DNA of 64,000 nt, taken from assembly GCA_029237695.1 (NCBI GenBank), contig CM055275.1, positions 9,498,899 to 9,562,898 on the forward strand. The letters run 5' to 3'. Under the pieces are notes generated by a model that saw only the letters and a program-made list of their open reading frames with translations, made no database searches and was not told the origin of the DNA. The DNA comes from Conchocele bisecta. Its lineage: Eukaryota; Mollusca; Bivalvia; Lucinida; Thyasiridae. The stretch's first letter is position 1; every line of letters begins with the position of its first letter. Shown in pieces: positions 18,593 to 29,989 of this stretch. Made by a program: the position numbers and the translations under genes.

Positions 18593-18595
18593 TGA
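17903..18595 (+). CDS. TIR protein, HTH + coiled coil + membrane segment (right copy, 230 aa)
   Basis: Nearly identical to the left copy. Visible differences include one Glu fewer in the Glu run after residue 55, S-to-A in the coiled coil (NASAFEEL), V-to-I (LLDAISGD), S-to-F in the membrane segment (GLFFVAYAV) and S-to-R (EARRLCK). Apart from the single-codon indel these are substitutions that keep the frame, so both copies look functional. The gene reads outward, toward the element end. Confidence 0.65.
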   Translation: MPQKRNLSEQDIEDIRNLRGVESADDTKKKYGIGTTRLRKIWDAVDAERSTKPEETKFETNLEPPTPVVHRVTAPGPPTKFPTALLEDIRNASAFEELTRLSDMERRLENRLDTLERRLLDAISGDAHTADSECPKKDELEVHDIWRTVENAKWWFGLFFVAYAVCKPLFPFVSLEARRLCKSEADPDSQFEHSAKQSGTPKETSNPTHLPSGGRNPFYMEYPFLKTLAK

Positions 18596-18893
18596 GCCAG
18601 AACCGCCCCAACTTTTTTAAAATATACCGGTTGCCGAAAACGTGGTAGCTGAAAACAAGGTAGTCGAAACCGTTACAAATTTGCCACGGATTTTACTAAT
18701 TTTCTCTGAAATTAAATTAATTTTTTCAAATAATTTTCGTACAACGGTATGAAGTTCATTTTCTAATGGGGGGATGTTTCTTCTCTGTAAATTAAGGCGA
18801 AATTCGCCTGTTTTTTCCCCCTTTGGGAGGTTGCATGAGGTCTAATCCCTTCATGAACACCCGCGGTAACGAAGTGACTCCCTATATACTACT

Positions 18894-18898
18894 CGTCT
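18894..18898. other. Right copy of 5-bp target duplication (CGTCT)
   Basis: CGTCT follows the last TIR base (...ACTACT) and matches the five bases before the left TIR. Confidence 0.7.
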
Positions 18899-19780
18899 CG
18901 TAAAAATATATGAAAAATACGACACTATATATTATGTATATGTAAATATTATGCACATGTTGTCCTCATATGCATGTACATGTATACTATACATATGCGA
19001 TTTTGTCCCTCGGAACATGTGCGATGTCTCATGAACAATATTTACACCAATTACGATATTTTCCGTAAATGATGTCGAAATTGTTATAGCAAATGTGGAT
19101 TTCCATTCCACATGTGCTATTGGAGTTTCGTCATCTTTCGACGTTCATTACATAAAATATCACAGATTTTGTAAATATATTTCATGAAAAAAGCATATGT
19201 ACACAATTACATTACGTGCGTCATATGTGTGTGTAATAGAATACAGACTTACCTGTACCGTATATAGATATCCGTATATACACACATTTGTAGCAGCAAA
19301 ACAATAGCATATACATTTCTTTTATGACTATCCATGAATTACCGTGTTTTACCAGTGAAATCGAAATCCATCTTACACCCGTGAAATACCAGATTCGGCC
19401 GTGAAATATCGATTTCGAAAAGTCACTGCTTTGCCGAACTACTTTCTGAGGCTCCGCCCATTGTACTTATATCCAATAAACTATGTTTAAACTAAATTAG
19501 GCTCCGCCCAACTGGGGAATTTTAGTAGTTGCATGATTATGTCCCTTGCACACCTGCGATTAGCTCCCTTGCTGGATGTGCGCACCGAGCTACCGAAGGA
19601 GGAAGGGGAGGAAATCGCGGAACTGGACAATTTGCTTTCGCAAATAGATACGAATTAAACATGATGACCCTCAAATAACACCATTGCCCAACATTTAGCA
19701 TGTTTATTGAAAAAAGAGTAATGGTAATCAAAATAACAAATAAAACATGATGAATTGAATATCTTAAAATATCCAGCAAT
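18899..19780. other. Right flank, no gene seen
   Basis: AT-rich sequence with a small fold-back (about 19080-19125, 'gcaaatgtggatttccattccacatgtgc'-type, under 'ttacgatattttccgtaaatg'), related to the left flank at 10165-10290 and to 42480-42600. The rest contains only short unsupported ORFs. Confidence 0.4.
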
Positions 19781-19781
19781 C

Positions 19782-20112
19782 TTCATTCTTGATCTTGAAA
19801 TTCTCTGTGATGAATCAGGTGCTTGTATCTATGTTTGTAACATAACTGTTCTACTTTATATTCAAAAGAACAGTCGCCCCAAGAACAGACATTTGCAACC
19901 TGTACGACAATGTTGACATTTTCTGTGTAATCCATGGAATTCCATTAGAATTGTTAATCTTCATTCTTGATCTTGAAATTCTCCGTGATGAATCAGGTGC
20001 TTGTATCTATGCTTGCGACACAACTGTTCTACTTTAAATTCAAAAGAACAGTCGCCCCAAGAATGGACATTTGCAACCTGTACGACAACGTTGACATTTT
20101 CTGTGTAATCCA
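19782..20112. repeat. Direct duplication, unit about 155-178 bp
   Basis: The segment beginning 'cttcattcttgatcttgaaa' and containing 'gaacagtcgccccaagaa' occurs at about 19782-19937 and again at 19960-20112 with a few substitutions. Confidence 0.7.
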
Positions 20113-20306
20113 CCAGAGCGACATTGAAATATTTTTCAGAATTCTGTCATTTATCTAAATCTCTATACTACAGTAGTCAGAGAAAAGCATGTCAAATTTA
20201 ACTCAACGAATGCTAGTGGTGAAAATAACCTCCAAATATATTGCGAACTTTCATTATTTTCAGAGAGCAATAAGTAAACAAACATCTTCAATCTTCAATT
20301 TGATTA

Positions 20307-20862
20307 GTTGCGAACCGTAACTTGCAATCTACTCCCGTATCGTCCGTAGCCACAGTTATGATTTCACTCATAGGCCTTCTGCAGAATAGCGAATCAGGTC
20401 CGATTCGCACTTTAGCAGTTAATTGTGAAAGATTTTATATAGTTTTGAACTGAAATGAGTGTTAACGTTATGAAAATAACATATTCCAGTACTTATGACA
20501 TAAATTTACATATGTAGTTGACCTGATAAAGTAAATTTAAGCTATTATCAACAAGTGATCCAGTCAGCGGCAGCCAAATTCCAACACTTAAAAGTTAAGA
20601 TGGGGTCCATTTTTTGTAAAAGCCAAAAATAATTGTTTAAACCTTCTACAATAGTAAAATTTGTTTCAGAATTATTAGTATGTATTACTTTTATAATACT
20701 AATATTTTTTTCAGATGAAAATTCCGAAAATAATATGTCACAATTAACTGCTAAAGTGCGAATCAGATCCGATTCGCTATTCTGCAGAGAAGGCATATGA
20801 GTGGAATCGTAACTCAGCCTACGGATGGTACAGGAGTAGAATGCAAGTTACCGTTCGCAACT
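20307..20862. mobile_element. Fold-back element with inverted arms of about 120 bp
   Basis: The ends read 'agttgcgaac' / 'gttcgcaact'. Inner arm parts are 'ctgcagaatagcgaatcagg' and its complement near 20760-20785, with AT-rich loop DNA between. A small palindrome with the same outer motif (gttgcgaacggtaactcttg) is at 25232-25303. No coding capacity. Confidence 0.65.
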
Positions 20863-20869
20863 ACATTTT

Positions 20870-22225
20870 GACAGGATGTCTCAAAAAGAAAGATAAAACA
20901 CCGAGAGTTGTCCACATACATGTACCAGTAATTTCAGTTTGACAAATCGAGTGCTACATAAAGAGAAAAAATAATGAAAAGCAAAGTGCCAGAATAAAAA
21001 CTGATCCAAAAGTTGACCGATGATGGCGTGCCACAAAATTAAATAATACAAAAAGAATGCTAACAGTTTATTTAAACAACTGCAGCCATTTGAACACTTA
21101 TGCAAACAAGAAACATCTCCGACATACTTTTTAACAAAAAAAAACATAATCTAAAATACAACATCTGAAAAAACATACCCCACCCACCTACTTTACACAT
21201 GTCGCACGAATGAATATTATTATTAATCAAGGCGCCAAACAGTCTCTCATCTCTCCAGGATTTTTTGTTCATCCAACATTCAACGGAAATGTTAGCTTCA
21301 CGTTTTCGAACCAGTCGCTATCCAAACAAAATACCACGAATCCTGACCGTCGTGTCTAAAATGGCGACATCAGTTTTCGTAACACGATATGATTATCCAC
21401 TTCATTCCTCGCCTGTGATCCTTGTCAAAGACTAATGCACTACAGCGACAGTGAATAGGGAATTTGTGCAGGCATCAAATTCTGTTCAAAACACTGTTAT
21501 TAAACAACTTGTTGTGACACTAGTCTCATTAGTTGGAATGAACATAAAATACAAGATGGCCTCACTTTCCGTTTTCTCGCCTCATTATATATTAATGATT
21601 ATATATTCATGTCACATATTATTCTGCACTTTGCTGTTGGCATGGCGGTTTTTTTGCGTAGAAAATCCATAAAGTATACACATCGAATTGTTAATTTATG
21701 TTAAAGCGTATTTAGTTTTTCATATTAATATGAATTAGTATCTTCTATAGACACGGGATAGTTCTGTTAGTCATAAATCTCCTCCACAAAAATGTAACTA
21801 CTTTGTAATGCGGCGTGGAATTTGAGTGGAATTGGAATTTGAGGCACCCCACGGTTTACGACTGAAACTGGAGGTATCTAGCGGGAACATAAAATAATTA
21901 AATAATGCAAAAATCGGTAAAACGGGCGTTATATAGTCATACAAGAAATAGAATATGTAATTGAGATTTCCAATTGTTAAGTTTTTAACGATCAGTAACC
22001 ATGGGTGTCTCCACAAAGTAAGGTAACACTCAACAATTGTAATATCTCCGCGATCCGTTGGAGTATTTTCATAAAATTGGTACAACATATGAAAGCGCGT
22101 ACATCGCCCTATAATTGACGTCACATGATGTAACAGAACAATTAGTAACGTCGTTAAGTAAACATATGCATTTTCAATTGTGGGGTTCCCTGAAGTCCGT
22201 AGCTACAAACCAAAAACCCACATAC
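20870..22225. other. No gene seen
   Basis: Only short ORFs without recognisable content on either strand. I see no clear repeat structure in this stretch. Confidence 0.35.
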
Positions 22226-22227
22226 AC

Positions 22228-22536
22228 CAGTAGCCTATTTAACCAACATTGCAAAGTGTACTTATCTTGCTAAGTACACTTTGAGGGAGAAATTTTCAAT
22301 TTAAAGATACATATATAAATATTTATTATACTACATATATTACATTATCGCAGCTGTTTTGGCTTTGATAATGTAATAAACTCAGTATAATAATTCTGCA
22401 TACTTGTAATCATCAAATATATGCAATCGTTAGTTCTATATGAAATAATGCATTTCGGGAAAACTAAATGGTTAGTCCCTCAAAGTACACTTTGCTAGAT
22501 AAGAATGTTTGCAATTTTGGTGAAATAGGCTACTGG
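22228..22536. mobile_element. Palindromic MITE, CAGTAGCCGATTTCA family, copy 2
   Basis: The left end reads CAGTAGCCTATTTAACCAAC and the right end GGTGAAATAGGCTACTG, with the family's central 'ttatcgcagctgttttggct' hairpin. It is more diverged than copies 1 and 5. Confidence 0.7.
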
Positions 22537-22537
22537 G

Positions 22538-22815
22538 CCCGGTTGTTCAAAAGTTCTTAACATTAGCTTAACAGACTGTTAAATTCTTAACGCAGTTTGT
22601 CCAGCTATATAGCGTTTGAGATTATTAAGGATTTAACAGTCTGTTAAGCTCAGAGACCTTTTGATATTGTTAATAATTTAACAGTCTGTCAAGCTAACAG
22701 AGCTTTTGAGATTGTTGCGAATTTAACAGTCTGGCAAGCTAACATAGTTTTTTGAGATTGTTAAGGATTTAACAATCTGTCAAGTTAACATAGTTTTTGA
22801 GATTGTTAGCGATTT
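22538..22815. repeat. Tandem repeat, period about 57 bp
   Basis: It starts 'ggcccggttgttcaaaag', an end found in many invertebrate MITEs, and runs into four to five units of 'tttgagattgttaaggattt aacagtctg' type. The array looks like internal expansion of a MITE. Confidence 0.6.
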
Positions 22816-22979
22816 CGTCACGAGCCGTCTCATCAGGATCTGCACCTGTTGCAAGTAATATTCATAATTTTAAGAATAAAAACACCCCGAAATTAACATA
22901 TCAAAATCCAGTCCAGTTACTGGGGTGAAAGGGTTAGCCCTAAATATTTAGCCCTTCGCGCCTTTGATAACGCACCCCC

Positions 22980-23300
22980 ACCCCCTAAATTAATTCCTGC
23001 GTACGGACCTGATATGTGTGTGTATTAGAAAACAGACTTGCGTGTACCGTATATAGATATCATGTACATGTATTTGTTATGTCACATCAACAAAACAATA
23101 ATATATGTGTCTGTGACTGGAGAAATAGAAATGGAGTTCATGGGTTTTGTGACCAGTGTAGATCCCGATCAGCCTGTTCAACCGCACAGTCTGATCAGGA
23201 TCTGCACTGTTCGCCATTCCATCAATAAAACTCTCGTCTTGCTTCTAATAAGCACGTTATCGTTATCGGGCTACATGAGATACACTGGTCATCAATCCCA
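22980..23300. repeat. Dispersed repeat with 'gactggagaaat' motif
   Basis: The block 'tgtgactggagaaa' ... 'tttgtgaccagtgtagatcc' ... 'cagtctgatcaggatctgca' ... 'cgccattccatcaat' recurs at about 23590-23680, 25035-25155, 28195-28260 (inverted) and 63425-63475. It is a short interspersed family of SINE-like size; I could not see a promoter or tail that would confirm a SINE. Confidence 0.5.
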
Positions 23301-23304
23301 TAAA

Positions 23305-23545
23305 TAGAGAATAGTAGGTTAGTGCCGTGAATGAGAAAAAATATCCGGCAAAGCTCAAGAATTTCTTTATTTCTCATCAGAAGTATATGTTGTGACCACT
23401 CATTTGAACCGTCTCGCCGAGACGGTTCAAATGAGACACTCATTTGAACCGTCTCGCCGAGACGGTTCAAATGAGTGGTCACAACATATACTTTGGTTCA
23501 GAAATAAGGAAAATAGATAGAGAATAGTAGGTTAGTGCCGTAAAT
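23305..23545. mobile_element. Nested palindromic MITE, third copy
   Basis: Arms 'agaatagtaggttagtgccg' at both ends enclose two copies of the 'catttgaaccgtctcgccga' palindrome (a short internal duplication at about 23395-23470). Confidence 0.65.
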
Positions 23546-23669
23546 GGTTTGATCGGGAGCTGCATTGGTCATACATCCTATAAGCACGTAAATGTGGCTG
23601 TGACTGGATATATGGAGTTTAAGGGTTTTGTGACCAGTGTAGATCCCGATCAGACTGTGCATCCGCACA

Positions 23670-24335
23670 CTCCATTAATTTGTGAAATTCATTACACTCT
23701 TTATTATGCATTACTAGTTACATTGTATTACACTCTTGCAAATTATTTGCACGGGTTTCGCTGTGAGAGAAAACCCGTAATCAACTCCTTACAAATAATA
23801 CACCGTGAAGAGAACACCTGTAATTGCGCGCCTGTTTTCTTGGAAACCACGAGCTACCATGCACAATGTTTAATTTTTATTACAGTCAAAATAAAGTTAT
23901 TTGAAAATTTGGAGAGGGTCTCGACTAATCAAGAATGTTAATGTGATTGAACACATTCCAAACATGCATTCAAATATATCTGGCTCATAGAAACAGATGA
24001 GTAATTTGGATTTCAAAAAGTTTACATGACGTCACATTGACGTCATACAACGTAATGTCAATACGCGGGAAAACACGTCATTGTATAACTATTCATGCGC
24101 ACATCACAGTTCATTGATTATATACTCAAAAATAGACTAAATGTGCATATATAATTGCCTTGGAAGTGTAATAAATAGGATATTCCATCGTACATGTTTT
24201 AATAGCGGAAATAATACACTCGTGTCCGTATGCGCCCGTTGCTCGACTCGTTGCTTACGCGGAAGCCGACGCACACTCGTGTATTATTTCCCGCTATTCA
24301 AAATGTACAATGGAATATCCTCTATTTAATTGTTT
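23670..24335. mobile_element. Fold-back element, related to 41755-42260
   Basis: The end is a hairpin of about 170 bp (24165-24330; arms 'ggatattccatcgtacatgt' and complement, 'aataatacactcgtgt' and complement). The preceding 500 bp match the inverted copy at 41925-42260, including 'tatttgcacgggtttcgctg'. ORFs here are by-products. Confidence 0.6.
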
Positions 24336-24489
24336 GGAAATGATAATACTATACCACATGTAGATGCAGATAACAATTCCCATTAGAAGCTAGTGTAGTT
24401 AATTTATATAAATTTGTCTAGTAACCAACGAATGAAAAACGTATGGAAGCGTCCTGGTGCCAATGCTAAAATATTTATTAGGACTTACA

Positions 24490-24670
24490 ATCTGTGCCGA
24501 TGCTAAAACATAATTTATCTCCGAATTGATACTAACTCCTAATTAGGAGATAGTAAGTCATACTTAGGAGATACTAATCCTAATTCGGAAATAATAACTC
24601 CTAATTAGGACTTAGTATCTCATAATTAGAAGATACAAAGTCCTAATAATAATTAGGAGACAGTAACTAT
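24490..24670. repeat. Clustered short repeats of 'cctaattaggag'
   Basis: Irregular direct and inverted repeats of 'ctcctaattagga' and 'gagatactaa' over about 170 bp. No gene. Confidence 0.6.
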
Positions 24671-25231
24671 TGACGGAAATTACATTCTCTGTATTTAATT
24701 TTTGATGTGCAATGATCAGGCTTTATAATCTGTCGAACATATTATATTTTCAGGTGACGTATTTAATTAGTATAAATAAATTAAAAAAATAGCATACCTC
24801 ATTTGCATATGAAAATAGTCTGATACCACCGCGAGTCACTATCAGTAAAGTAAATATTACTAAATGATTATATCTGTATAGCTGGCACTCGTAAATGTTA
24901 GAACTGGTGAAATAGTGACACAATTATACACTTATTTAATTCCTATACAGTACAGTTTGTGCCTACTGAGTGGGCATGTACCTTTATATGTCAATACCAC
25001 GTGGGCAATGGCAACAGCTCTTTGTAATCCTCATTAGTGGCTGTGACTGGAGAAATGGGGTTTATGGTTTTGCGACAAGTGTATATCCAGATCAACCTGT
25101 GCATCCGCACAGTCTGATCAGGATCTCCACTGTTCGCCACTCCATCAATTAAACACTTCTAACAAGCAAAAAGCAATATAGATCGCTATCAGGTCACAAA
25201 TATGATCAGGGTTCACACTAGTCGTAAGTCA

Positions 25232-25303
25232 CTAGTTGCGAACGGTAACTCTTGCAATCTACTCCCGTACGGTACGGGAGTAAATTTCAAGAGTTACCGT
25301 TCG
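25232..25303. repeat. Short palindrome
   Basis: 'gttgcgaacggtaactcttg' ... 'ctcccgtac|ggtacgggag' and complement. It shares its outer motif with the fold-back element at 20307-20862. Confidence 0.65.
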
Positions 25304-25349
25304 TAACTAATCAATCACGGAAGCTCCATTTTTCCAGTCACAGCCACAG

Positions 25350-26137
25350 TTGAGGACTATGAAACACACGCTATGCTTATTCATCTATATTAATGACATA
25401 GTTAATGAGATTCATTCCAACAAACGATTATTCGCGGACGACACAAGTCTTTACTTTATAGTTGAGGAACCAATCACTGCTTCTCGTATTCTAAACGACG
25501 ACCTTGACAAAATACATAACTGGTCGACGATTTGGCTTGTAGACTTTAACCCAAATGAAACAGAGGCTATGTGGATATCCAGAAAACAAAATAGACGACT
25601 TCATCCTTCATTCTTATGAACAATACCGTAATAAAAGAAGTTGAAACTCATAAACACCTACGTATCGTATTTTCCGATACTGGTAAATGGCAGCCACACA
25701 TTTAATCGGTCATTTGTTGCGCCTGGGAACGCATTGGATCGCTTCGTTGTTTAAAATTTACATTAACTAGAAAGTCACTATAAAAAGCATACTTCTCAAT
25801 CATACGCCCCTTGCTCGAATATAGCGATAGTACTTGGGATAATTGTTCAATAGAACTAAACAATGAACTAGAATCCATACAAATTGAGGCAGAACGAATT
25901 GTTACTGGTGCCACTAAACTATGCAGTATAGACAAACTTTACACAGAAACCCAATGGGAAAGCCTCGAACAGCGAAGAAGAGAACACAGATTACTTTTAT
26001 TCTACAAAATGAAACACAATATGACACCAACTTATATGAGTAATTTAATCCCAGAACAAACACAAACTCGATACAAGCTAAGAAACAACGAAGACATTCC
26101 ATTAATACACACACGTACTAAACTGTATCAAGATTAA
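25350..26137 (+). pseudogene. LINE reverse transcriptase fragment (Jockey/CR1-like)
   Basis: The first part carries FADDTSLYFIVEEP, the RT catalytic FADD box, and 'LDKIHNWSTIWLVDFNPNET'. After frame breaks near 25620-25810 the second part (25811-26137) carries the conserved LINE C-terminal region (ESIQIEAERIVTGATKL, RRREHRLLLFYKM, PTYMSNLIP). The endonuclease and the first half of RT are missing and the frame is interrupted, so this is a dead 3' piece. Assignment is to non-LTR RTs broadly of Jockey/CR1 type. Confidence 0.8.
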
Positions 26138-26227
26138 TTTCTTCCATCTGCCATAAAATAATGGAATTCCCTATCCTCGAATGCAAGAAACAGCCCAACC
26201 ATTAACTCGTTTAAGAATGTACTAAAT

Positions 26228-27045
26228 GATAATTCCAGCACAAAAATATTTACACAATTCCCTAACATTTGATTGGTCCGTAGCAAGTCTCTGTCCAAAA
26301 TTTATATCCCAGTAAACTCCCATACCGAACTACTTTCCGTAACCGTCAGACGCAGTTAAAATAATTCTTAAGAAAACGGAAAATAAACACATTTTCTTGA
26401 TGAATTTATTTCAAATGCTGGAATTATAAGGAATGAATGGCCTTTTTGTGGAATTTATCGGGGATATAAACTTGAAAAAGTCGCGGGAATACTGGACGAG
26501 GCCTTCCGGCCTTCGTCCAGTATTCCCGCGACTTTTCCAAGTTTATACCCCGATAAATTCCACAAAAAGGCGATTCATTCCTATATTAACTTGCGTAAAC
26601 CACCAACCTACTACTACACAGCTACTAATCGTCAAGGCTAAATTCTCCTGACTCGTATCCAGCTAGGGTGTAGCGCGCTGAACTACGACTTATTCCGCAA
26701 ATCAATATAGGAATGAATCGCCTTTTTGTGGAATTTATCGGGGTATAAACTTGGAAAAGTCGCGGGAATACTGGACGAAGGCCGGAAGGCCTCGTCCAGT
26801 ATTCCCGCGACTTTTCCAAGTTTATATCCCCGATAAATTCCACAAAAAGGCCATTCATTCTTTATAATTCCAGCATTTGAAATAAATTCTTCAAGAAAAT
26901 GTGTTTATTTTCCGTTTTCTTAAGAATGTTACTGAAAATAGTTCGGCGTGGGAGTTTACTGGGATATAAATTTTGGACAGAGACTTGCTACGGGCCAATC
27001 AAATGCTAGGGAATTGTGTAAATATTTTTGTGCTGGAATTATTCT
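26228..27045. mobile_element. Large fold-back of two composite MITEs
   Basis: A composite MITE (26228-26583) and its inverted copy (26706-27045) lie head to head about 120 bp apart, making an inverted structure of about 820 bp with arms of about 350 bp. The spacer (26584-26705) is unrelated unique sequence. Confidence 0.75.
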
Positions 27046-27049
27046 CTCA

Positions 27050-27660
27050 TGTCCCCTTTATACAAATCAAAGACAACGATATTTGTCATATCTTCCTTGT
27101 GCACCGATCCTTAATAACTTAATTTACGCAGGGTTCAACAATTCATTATTGCCTCTAAACGTTTCACTGCATGACGGGAGACTGCTCCTGCGACTGAACG
27201 GGTTGTAACAATTATATTGTAAACTGCCAATAGCAGGACAAATGCTAGTTGTATATCGTTATAACAGTTCAATTGAATTCAACGCCAATGGTTCGGAGCG
27301 CATGCTTGGGATAACTATTTGTTTCATTCAATAATCTAACAAAACTTACATATGTATACATTATATGCATTCTTGCCACATTCCCATTTACTAATGCTTT
27401 TCTCAAGGAGACGAATTCACATAAGCTCTGTGAGCTTGTTTTCTATTCCTTATTCACTGTTACTTTATATGTATTTTGATGCATATATATACATGTATAT
27501 TATTTGAAATAAATATTGTTTAAACTAACAAGAAATAGATTGCTATATAGTATTTCTGTATAATAAAATACTTTTCATTTTGCCTCAGTTAACAGCATTT
27601 TAAACATTCAGTTAGTTACACAATCACCTGCGTTAATCTTGTCAATTTCTTTATTTAAGG
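27050..27660. other. No gene seen
   Basis: No supported ORF and no clear repeat apart from AT-rich simple sequence near 27470-27510. Confidence 0.35.
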
Positions 27661-27667
27661 AATGAAA

Positions 27668-27797
27668 TGATGGGCTGTTGCGTTTACTGAGGTGTAAACT
27701 ACATTTGGTCTGTTTAAAATGCGTGTAGTCCGAAGGACACCTCGCAAACTTTAAACAGACCAAATGTATTGTGACCCCAGTAAAAGCAACAGCCCAT
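27668..27797. repeat. Hairpin-forming inverted repeat
   Basis: Arms 'gatgggctgttgc(g/t)tttact' and 'catttggtctgttta' with their complements around a spacer of about 35 bases. It is MITE-like and non-coding. Confidence 0.65.
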
Positions 27798-28129
27798 GGT
27801 TGTATTACTTATATTTAGACTGCATAGTTTCAAAAATGTAAATAACAAACTATGGCGTTAAACTTATTTATAATATTGTTTTACGTCAATTTGTCGCAAT
27901 TCCTGGAACAGCGCCGTTGCCGGTCTATAGCGTGCAGTTATTGACAACCTATAATGAAATTTAATGGAATTTAATGACGTCAAACGAACTTTAACCAATC
28001 ACACAACATGGCACGACGTCACGTGGGTCTAATTAATGTATTGTATTGGGATGTAAACGCAGTACGTCGAATGGGCGTTTACATTATGAATTTATAGAAG
28101 GTTTAAATATTTCAAAATACGTGTACACT

Positions 28130-28640
28130 GTGCTTGAGATCAAGCATATTGTCTGGCTGAGTCTGAGCTGTGCTACATCTCAGGCGACAAGCGTATGCTG
28201 TTTGATCAGGAACTACACTGGTCACAACTCCCAGAAGCCCCATTCCTCCAGTCACAGCCACATTTCACAACAACAAAACAATGAGAATCTCAAATGTTAC
28301 ACACCCGCCCGCGTAAATTTTTCCCAGATTATCAACATGTATGAACATCTATTGACAATGCCAACTCGCAGTCAAGCAAGTTGATTGTCTCAGCCTGAGC
28401 TGTAGCACAGCTCAGGCTCAGACAACCAAGCTGCTTTATGTCAAGCACATTGTACATGCATTTTGTAATACATACCTTGACAAATATTGGCAAGATTAAC
28501 GCAGGCGGTAGTGTAAATATATGAATGACGAAAATGTTGAACTGAGGCGAAATGAAAAAGAGTTTATTATAAATACAGAAATTAACAGATATTGGCAAGA
28601 TTTAGCACAGGCTAACTATCAACAGCTTGGCTAACTGGCG
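28130..28640. repeat. Inverted repeats with SINE-like fragment
   Basis: 'ctgagctgt(g/a)' motifs repeat in both orientations (28160-28195 and 28385-28430, the latter with 'gagctgtagcacagctc' as a perfect small palindrome). An inverted copy of the 'gactggagaaat' repeat lies at about 28200-28260. The segments 28470-28510 and 28585-28620 share 'atattggcaagatt'. Confidence 0.5.
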
Positions 28641-29260
28641 ACAGCTGTGGGCTATCTTCAAAACAGGCCCAGATGCGACGGATGTGGAAACAAATTAACA
28701 TTAAAGGTACATGCCCACTCAGTAGGCACACAATGTTCTTTATAGGAATTCAATAAGTGTATAATTGTGTCACTATTCCATTAGAAACAAAATTGCTACC
28801 CGTATCCATACCTCTCGTAGAAAACAAATCGGAGACGAATTATTGTAGTTATATTCCACCAGTTCTAATGTCTCATATATCCAATATGTCATATTTATAG
28901 TTCACGTATTGATTTTTTAATAAATTAGTTTATCTATAGTTCACCCTAATTTCTAAGCCAATCGCTAGCTAGTATCGCGTTTCACTTATTTCACGTATTG
29001 CACGAATTAACCCCAATAAGTGGATTATTACCAAATTTAATCCAACAGGAAATGGAAAATCAATACTCAGATCGGAAATTGAGTTATAGACTTGACGTAA
29101 CTATAAATCAGTTATTGTTCACATATTGGATTTTTAAGGAACTAAACGCTAATGCAATACGTGAAAAATAATTTATAATCAACATTCAATAAGTGAACTG
29201 TAACTTATTGTTTGGCCAGCCCTGTCGCTAAGCTCCACCCTTAAATGTGATTTCGAATCA
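28640..29260. other. No gene seen
   Basis: Apart from an inverted fragment of the 1-270 family near 28710-28790, nothing recognisable. Confidence 0.35.
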
Positions 29261-29656
29261 CTATACTATTATGCGATTGGCGGTGCAGCTCTGAATATGC
29301 TTTCCGTCTCGTGGACTGATGACAACAACACGTACCATTGGGCGTTGATCAATGTTTGGCGGCAACGTCTCTCGCACTGAATGTACATATGACCGAATGA
29401 CACGTTGAGGCATTGCTTCCCATTCTTCATGAACAGCTACTTCAATCTGTCTAACATTATCATGATTATCAGGTGGATTTGGCCTTGACCGAACTCTGCG
29501 TCCCAGCTCATTCCATCCATGCTCTATATGATTCATGTCTGGGCTGAGAGATAACAAGGGCAAGACATTGGCGTTACTACGATGTATAATGTTGGTTGTT
29601 ACACGAGCGGAATGGGGTCTGGCATTATCGTTTTGGAAATCCTGCAGTGTGGACAT
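29261..29656 (-). pseudogene. Tc1-like transposase, C-terminal fragment
   Basis: The frame encodes the second and third catalytic regions of a Tc1/mariner-superfamily transposase: FQNDNARPHSARVTTN (second Asp) and SLSPDMNHIEHGWNELGRRV (SPDxNxIEHxWxxLxxR, with the third acidic residue). The tail VRQIEVAVHEEWEAMPQRVI follows. The N-terminal DNA-binding half and first Asp are not in frame upstream, where sequence to about 29760 looks like further, broken transposase. No terminal inverted repeats were identified. Confidence 0.8.
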
Positions 29657-29989
29657 TCAATGCGCAGATGTTGCCAAACATTGATCAACGTCCAGGGTGG
29701 GCACACTAGGTACTGCTGAATACGGTCAATTCATCATTGTGATCACGGTCGGCGATCCATTGTATGCTTTGGATAATCAATATGGACTAGCAAAGTTTCC
29801 AAATTGCTGCAGTTTTTTAAATTAAGGGTGTTGTTGTATTGTTCACACAATCTATTTAAACACATGCATCTAATTTTAATTTTGGACATGTTCAACATTC
29901 GTTGGCTTTTCTCCACAACGTACTACATATACAACGTCGCAACAATTTGGCTACAACGTAGCAAAAACGTGACGCAACGTGAACATAAA

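Larger units (their letters stand above)
10328..18893. mobile_element. PolB element with long TIRs (Polinton-related, no integrase seen)
   Basis: An 8.57-kb unit is bounded by inverted repeats of about 1.46 kb that start AGTAGTATATAGGGAGTCAC and end in the complement. CGTCT stands immediately outside both ends, a 5-bp target duplication. It carries a Polinton/bidnavirus-type protein-primed DNA polymerase, a TIR gene in two copies and several small genes. Polintons share the 5'-AG start and long TIRs, but have 6-bp duplications and also encode integrase, ATPase, protease and capsids, none of which I find here. It may be a reduced Polinton relative, a virus-derived element, or a non-autonomous unit mobilised by another element's integrase. 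Confidence 0.8.
17410..18893. repeat. Right terminal inverted repeat of the PolB element
   Basis: Complement of the left TIR. Its inner edge lies inside a truncated copy of the 142-aa gene. Just inside the edge is a copy of about 70 bp (17341-17416: gttgccgaaaacgtggtagc and on) of a segment that also lies within the TIR at 18628-18697. The arm therefore ends in a direct repeat, which may mark the crossover that formed it. Confidence 0.85.

Noticed and set aside
10328..18893. Calling the PolB element a complete virus
   Set aside because: No capsid-like protein or packaging ATPase is recognisable among its genes.
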